Of a DNA stretch of 20,974 nt, positions 18,647 to 20,974 are shown piece by piece. Source of the DNA: CAIWHR01 sp035541655. GTDB taxonomy: Bacteria; Pseudomonadota; Gammaproteobacteria; Burkholderiales; Casimicrobiaceae. The position numbers and the translations under genes are program-made. The stretch's first letter is position 1; each line of letters opens with the position of its first letter. The stretch is taken from positions 1 to 20,974 of the forward strand of contig DATKMY010000047.1 of assembly GCA_035541655.1 (NCBI GenBank), given 5' to 3'. Under the pieces are notes generated by a model. The model saw only the letters and a program-made list of their open reading frames with translations. It had not been told where the DNA came from and did no database searches.

Positions 18647-20318
18647 GATCGACCTTTCGGACGTAAAGGCGATAGAGCTCGCGGTAGTCGCCGGCGCGCC
18701 TTCCTTCCCAGACGGGCATCCAGCCATGTCCGTGCGCCGGTGCCGCGCTCCCATGCGAACCCTGAACGAGCAGCGCCTCGCACGGAGGGTCCGCGACCAC
18801 CTCTTCACGCACCGTTCTCAATCGGCCGAAGTAGTCGAGGAGTGCGCGTTGCGGCTCGCCCAGGTTGCGGCTGGCGACGCAGCTCACGTCGGGTAGCGAT
18901 TCGAGGAGCGACGCGATCATCGCGCGGTAGCTCTTGCCCGCGTCGAGATAGGGCAACCAGAGCGTTCCGATCAGCGTCCCGCACAACGCGATGCCTCCGG
19001 TCCATTGGATCAGCGCACCTCGCAGCGTCGCCGAGTTCGACCAGGTCATCGCGATCCAGGCCGCCGTTGCGACGCCCGCCGCAACGAGCGCCGGCCACCA
19101 GGGCTTCGCAAGGAATCCAGGATGATACGTTGCAAGCGCTTGAGCAACGGCCAGGGGCGCCCCCGTCACGAGCGCGATCCAACCTAGCCACAGCGCGAGC
19201 GCGGCGATCCCGAACGCCCACCTGCCCAAGCGATCAAGGTGCGTCGCCGCGCAGGCCGGCAGGTGCTCGGTGCCCGCCGCAGCCAGCAGCGCTAGCGGGA
19301 GCAGCGCTGGCATCAAGTAGAGCTCGCGAGCGTCGGCTGCCAGACCGAGAACGGTCAGCGTCACGACGCAAACGACCAGCGGCATCTGAAACGCCGGGCG
19401 CGTCCGGATGCCGTCGCGATTCCGATACGCGCTCCACAGAGCCCACCCGGCGAGCGGAAGGGCCGGGAAGCCGTACCAGAGCATCGTGTACGCATAGAAG
19501 AAGGGCGGCTGGTGCAGATTGTTGTCGGAAAAGCCGAGGAAGCGGCCGAAATTGTTGGCGATGAGCCACGTGCGAAACAACTCGGGCGAGCGACCATAAA
19601 GCGCTAGCGTCCAACTGGCGATCGGCGGCAGCGCCACGGTGGCGGCGATCGCAACCGTCCAGGCGTAAGTTCGATCGCGCCAGCCCGGAAACAGCGGCAG
19701 CGCCAGACCCGCAAGGCCGAGAATTCCGGGCCCAAGCAGACCTTTGGAAAGAAAGGCGATCGCCGTACCGGCGCCTAGCGCGAGTCCACCTGCGACGCGA
19801 AGGCGCCGACCGCAGGCCAGCCCGTACATCCCGATCGAGATCCCGGCGAACAAAGCGACGTCGGTAACGAGCTGGTGCGCGCGGAAGTAGAGGCCGAGGC
19901 AGCCCAGAAGGATGAGCACCGTCGTCCACCCGTGACGCCCGCGATTGAGCTCGCAAGCGCTCAGCGCGGCAAACACGAGTGCGACGGCGATGAAGAAGCC
20001 GCTGGCGAGGCGCGCGGCATCGTGCAGCGGAAGCAGGCTGCCGAAGACCCGGGCGAAGCCGCTCGCCACGATGAAGAACAGAGGCGGCTTCTCGAGGAAC
20101 GGTTCTCCGGCGAGCATCGGCACGACCCAGTCGCCGCGCTCGAGCTGATCGAGAACCAGGCCGAAGGAATAGGCTTCGTCCGGCTTCCACGGATCGTGAC
20201 CCACCAGGTTGAACAGAATCCAAGCACCGCAAAGCGCTACGAGTCCCGCTGACGATCCAAGACCGGCCCGTAGGCGCAACGAATTCAGGAGCCTGGCAAG
20301 AAAAATGTGCGCGGACAT
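18573..20318 (-). CDS. GT83/PMT_2-family membrane glycosyltransferase, ArnT-like
   Basis: This 581-residue integral membrane protein has about a dozen predicted helices and a soluble C-terminal region from about 480. The first periplasmic loop shows HDPWKPDEAYSFG with the conserved acidic residues (Asp42, Asp47, Glu48), then LERGDWVVPMLAGEPFLEKP. This is the GT83 pattern for lipid-phosphate-sugar donors, as in ArnT, which adds aminoarabinose to lipid A. No arn pathway genes lie nearby, so the sugar and acceptor are unknown; lipid A, another glycolipid or a protein are all possible. The ATG at 20318 gives a basic N-terminus just before helix 1. The 3' end overlaps the convergent permease gene by 74 bp. 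Confidence 0.9.
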   Translation of the reverse strand: MSAHIFLARLLNSLRLRAGLGSSAGLVALCGAWILFNLVGHDPWKPDEAYSFGLVLDQLERGDWVVPMLAGEPFLEKPPLFFIVASGFARVFGSLLPLHDAARLASGFFIAVALVFAALSACELNRGRHGWTTVLILLGCLGLYFRAHQLVTDVALFAGISIGMYGLACGRRLRVAGGLALGAGTAIAFLSKGLLGPGILGLAGLALPLFPGWRDRTYAWTVAIAATVALPPIASWTLALYGRSPELFRTWLIANNFGRFLGFSDNNLHQPPFFYAYTMLWYGFPALPLAGWALWSAYRNRDGIRTRPAFQMPLVVCVVTLTVLGLAADARELYLMPALLPLALLAAAGTEHLPACAATHLDRLGRWAFGIAALALWLGWIALVTGAPLAVAQALATYHPGFLAKPWWPALVAAGVATAAWIAMTWSNSATLRGALIQWTGGIALCGTLIGTLWLPYLDAGKSYRAMIASLLESLPDVSCVASRNLGEPQRALLDYFGRLRTVREEVVADPPCEALLVQGSHGSAAPAHGHGWMPVWEGRRAGDYRELYRLYVRKVDLTALAAAARARSPPMQPSETSSPR

Positions 20319-20974
20319 GGATGACCACTCTTCGCGGGTCGGACCGCCGGCGCGCGAATGTTGTCGTACGACCGCGGCAAGGCGCGGAGCGAGAGATGCT
20401 AGCGTTCGCTGCTGACCATTGACTGACGTGCGACTGACGCGAAGCTCACGGCTTGCGCGGATCGAGGATGCTCGAAAACGAAGCGGTCGACAGGTCGCCG
20501 CAAGCGGGCCGTTCTAAGCCCTTCCGCGCCGCTACTCTGCATCGCGGCGGCACGCATCTTCAACGCTCGATCGACGTCTCAGCGATCGTCTTGCGAACGG
20601 CAAATGACGCGCTCTCGACTAACGATCTTGAACGTGTCCATCGGGCCCGCCGTTTTGACAACGGGAAGTGCAGCGCGGCGCCCGATCAGGCGGTCGCCCG
20701 TGACCGATCAGCTCGCGCATGGCAGGCCGGCGAGCGACGGATCCGGTCTCGCGCCGCCGCGTCATGCTGCCCGCAAGTGCAAGTGGTGGCTTCTATCCTT
20801 CGGCCTCCGCTCGTTCTCGGACGCCGACTACTGACCGCGCGCTCGCAAGCGCGGACCCCCGGCTTGCGGTTTCGCGCGTATCGCTGATTCCGCTCCTCGG
20901 AAGCGCGGGCCGCACATCGAGTCCGGGCGTGCGATGCTCCGGGAGTGCGGTGGCGCTATCATCGCCTTCCTCGA
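20319..20974. other. Right-edge region without a convincing gene
   Basis: I see no reading frame with protein-like composition here. A 144-residue plus-strand frame at 20453-20887 is Arg/Ala/Ser-rich without domain character and lacks a ribosome-binding site. A 10-bp palindrome GTCGTACGAC (20363-20372) lies upstream of the glycosyltransferase gene and could be a regulatory site, though it is short. A 6-bp GC stem at 20838-20853 has no T-tract. The region may hold the promoter of that gene and an upstream region of a gene beyond the window. Confidence 0.5.

Noticed and set aside
20838..20853. GC hairpin near the right edge
   Set aside because: The stem is only 6 bp, no T-tract follows and no gene ends nearby.

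Overview
The window is roughly two-thirds G+C and densely packed with Gram-negative protein-coding genes. There are periplasmic and inner-membrane proteins with Sec-type signal peptides, several GTG or TTG starts, and a palindrome of the kind seen upstream of branched-chain acyl-CoA genes. The gene set best fits a Betaproteobacterium (Burkholderiales-like). That is an inference from gene content, not a taxonomic test. I see no rRNA, tRNA, IS element, integrase or CRISPR array, so this looks like ordinary chromosome.

Layout. Positions 1-380 hold at most a short coding remnant. A two-domain M16 zinc peptidase (381-3116, minus) and fused isobutyryl-CoA mutase icmF (3373-6639, plus) diverge from a 256-bp region with a perfect 20-bp palindrome. 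Then come a periplasmic single-cysteine msrA (plus), a YibF-like glutathione S-transferase (minus) and a small CENP-V/GFA-fold zinc protein (plus). A two-gene minus-strand unit follows at 8882-10111: an AvrRpt2/C70-like papain-fold cysteine protease and an unrecognised 220-residue protein. Next are a DUF4239 membrane protein (minus) and a GNAT acetyltransferase (plus).

From 11745 to 14592 two genes diverge. One encodes a proline-rich, single-membrane-span, TonB-like protein with internal repeats. The other encodes an HtrA-like trypsin-fold/PDZ protein that appears to have lost its catalytic His and Asp. From 14690 to 18646 runs a complete four-gene polyamine-type ABC importer operon (binding protein, ATPase, two permeases). 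A GT83/ArnT-like membrane glycosyltransferase (18573-20318, minus) converges on it with a 74-bp 3' overlap. Positions 20319-20974 hold no convincing gene.

How the genes relate. Most transcription units look independent. The importer operon is one clear functional set. icmF together with the palindrome suggests regulation by branched-chain acyl-CoA availability. The parts least explained by known biology are the protease plus partner pair and the TonB-like protein beside a degenerate HtrA-like protein.
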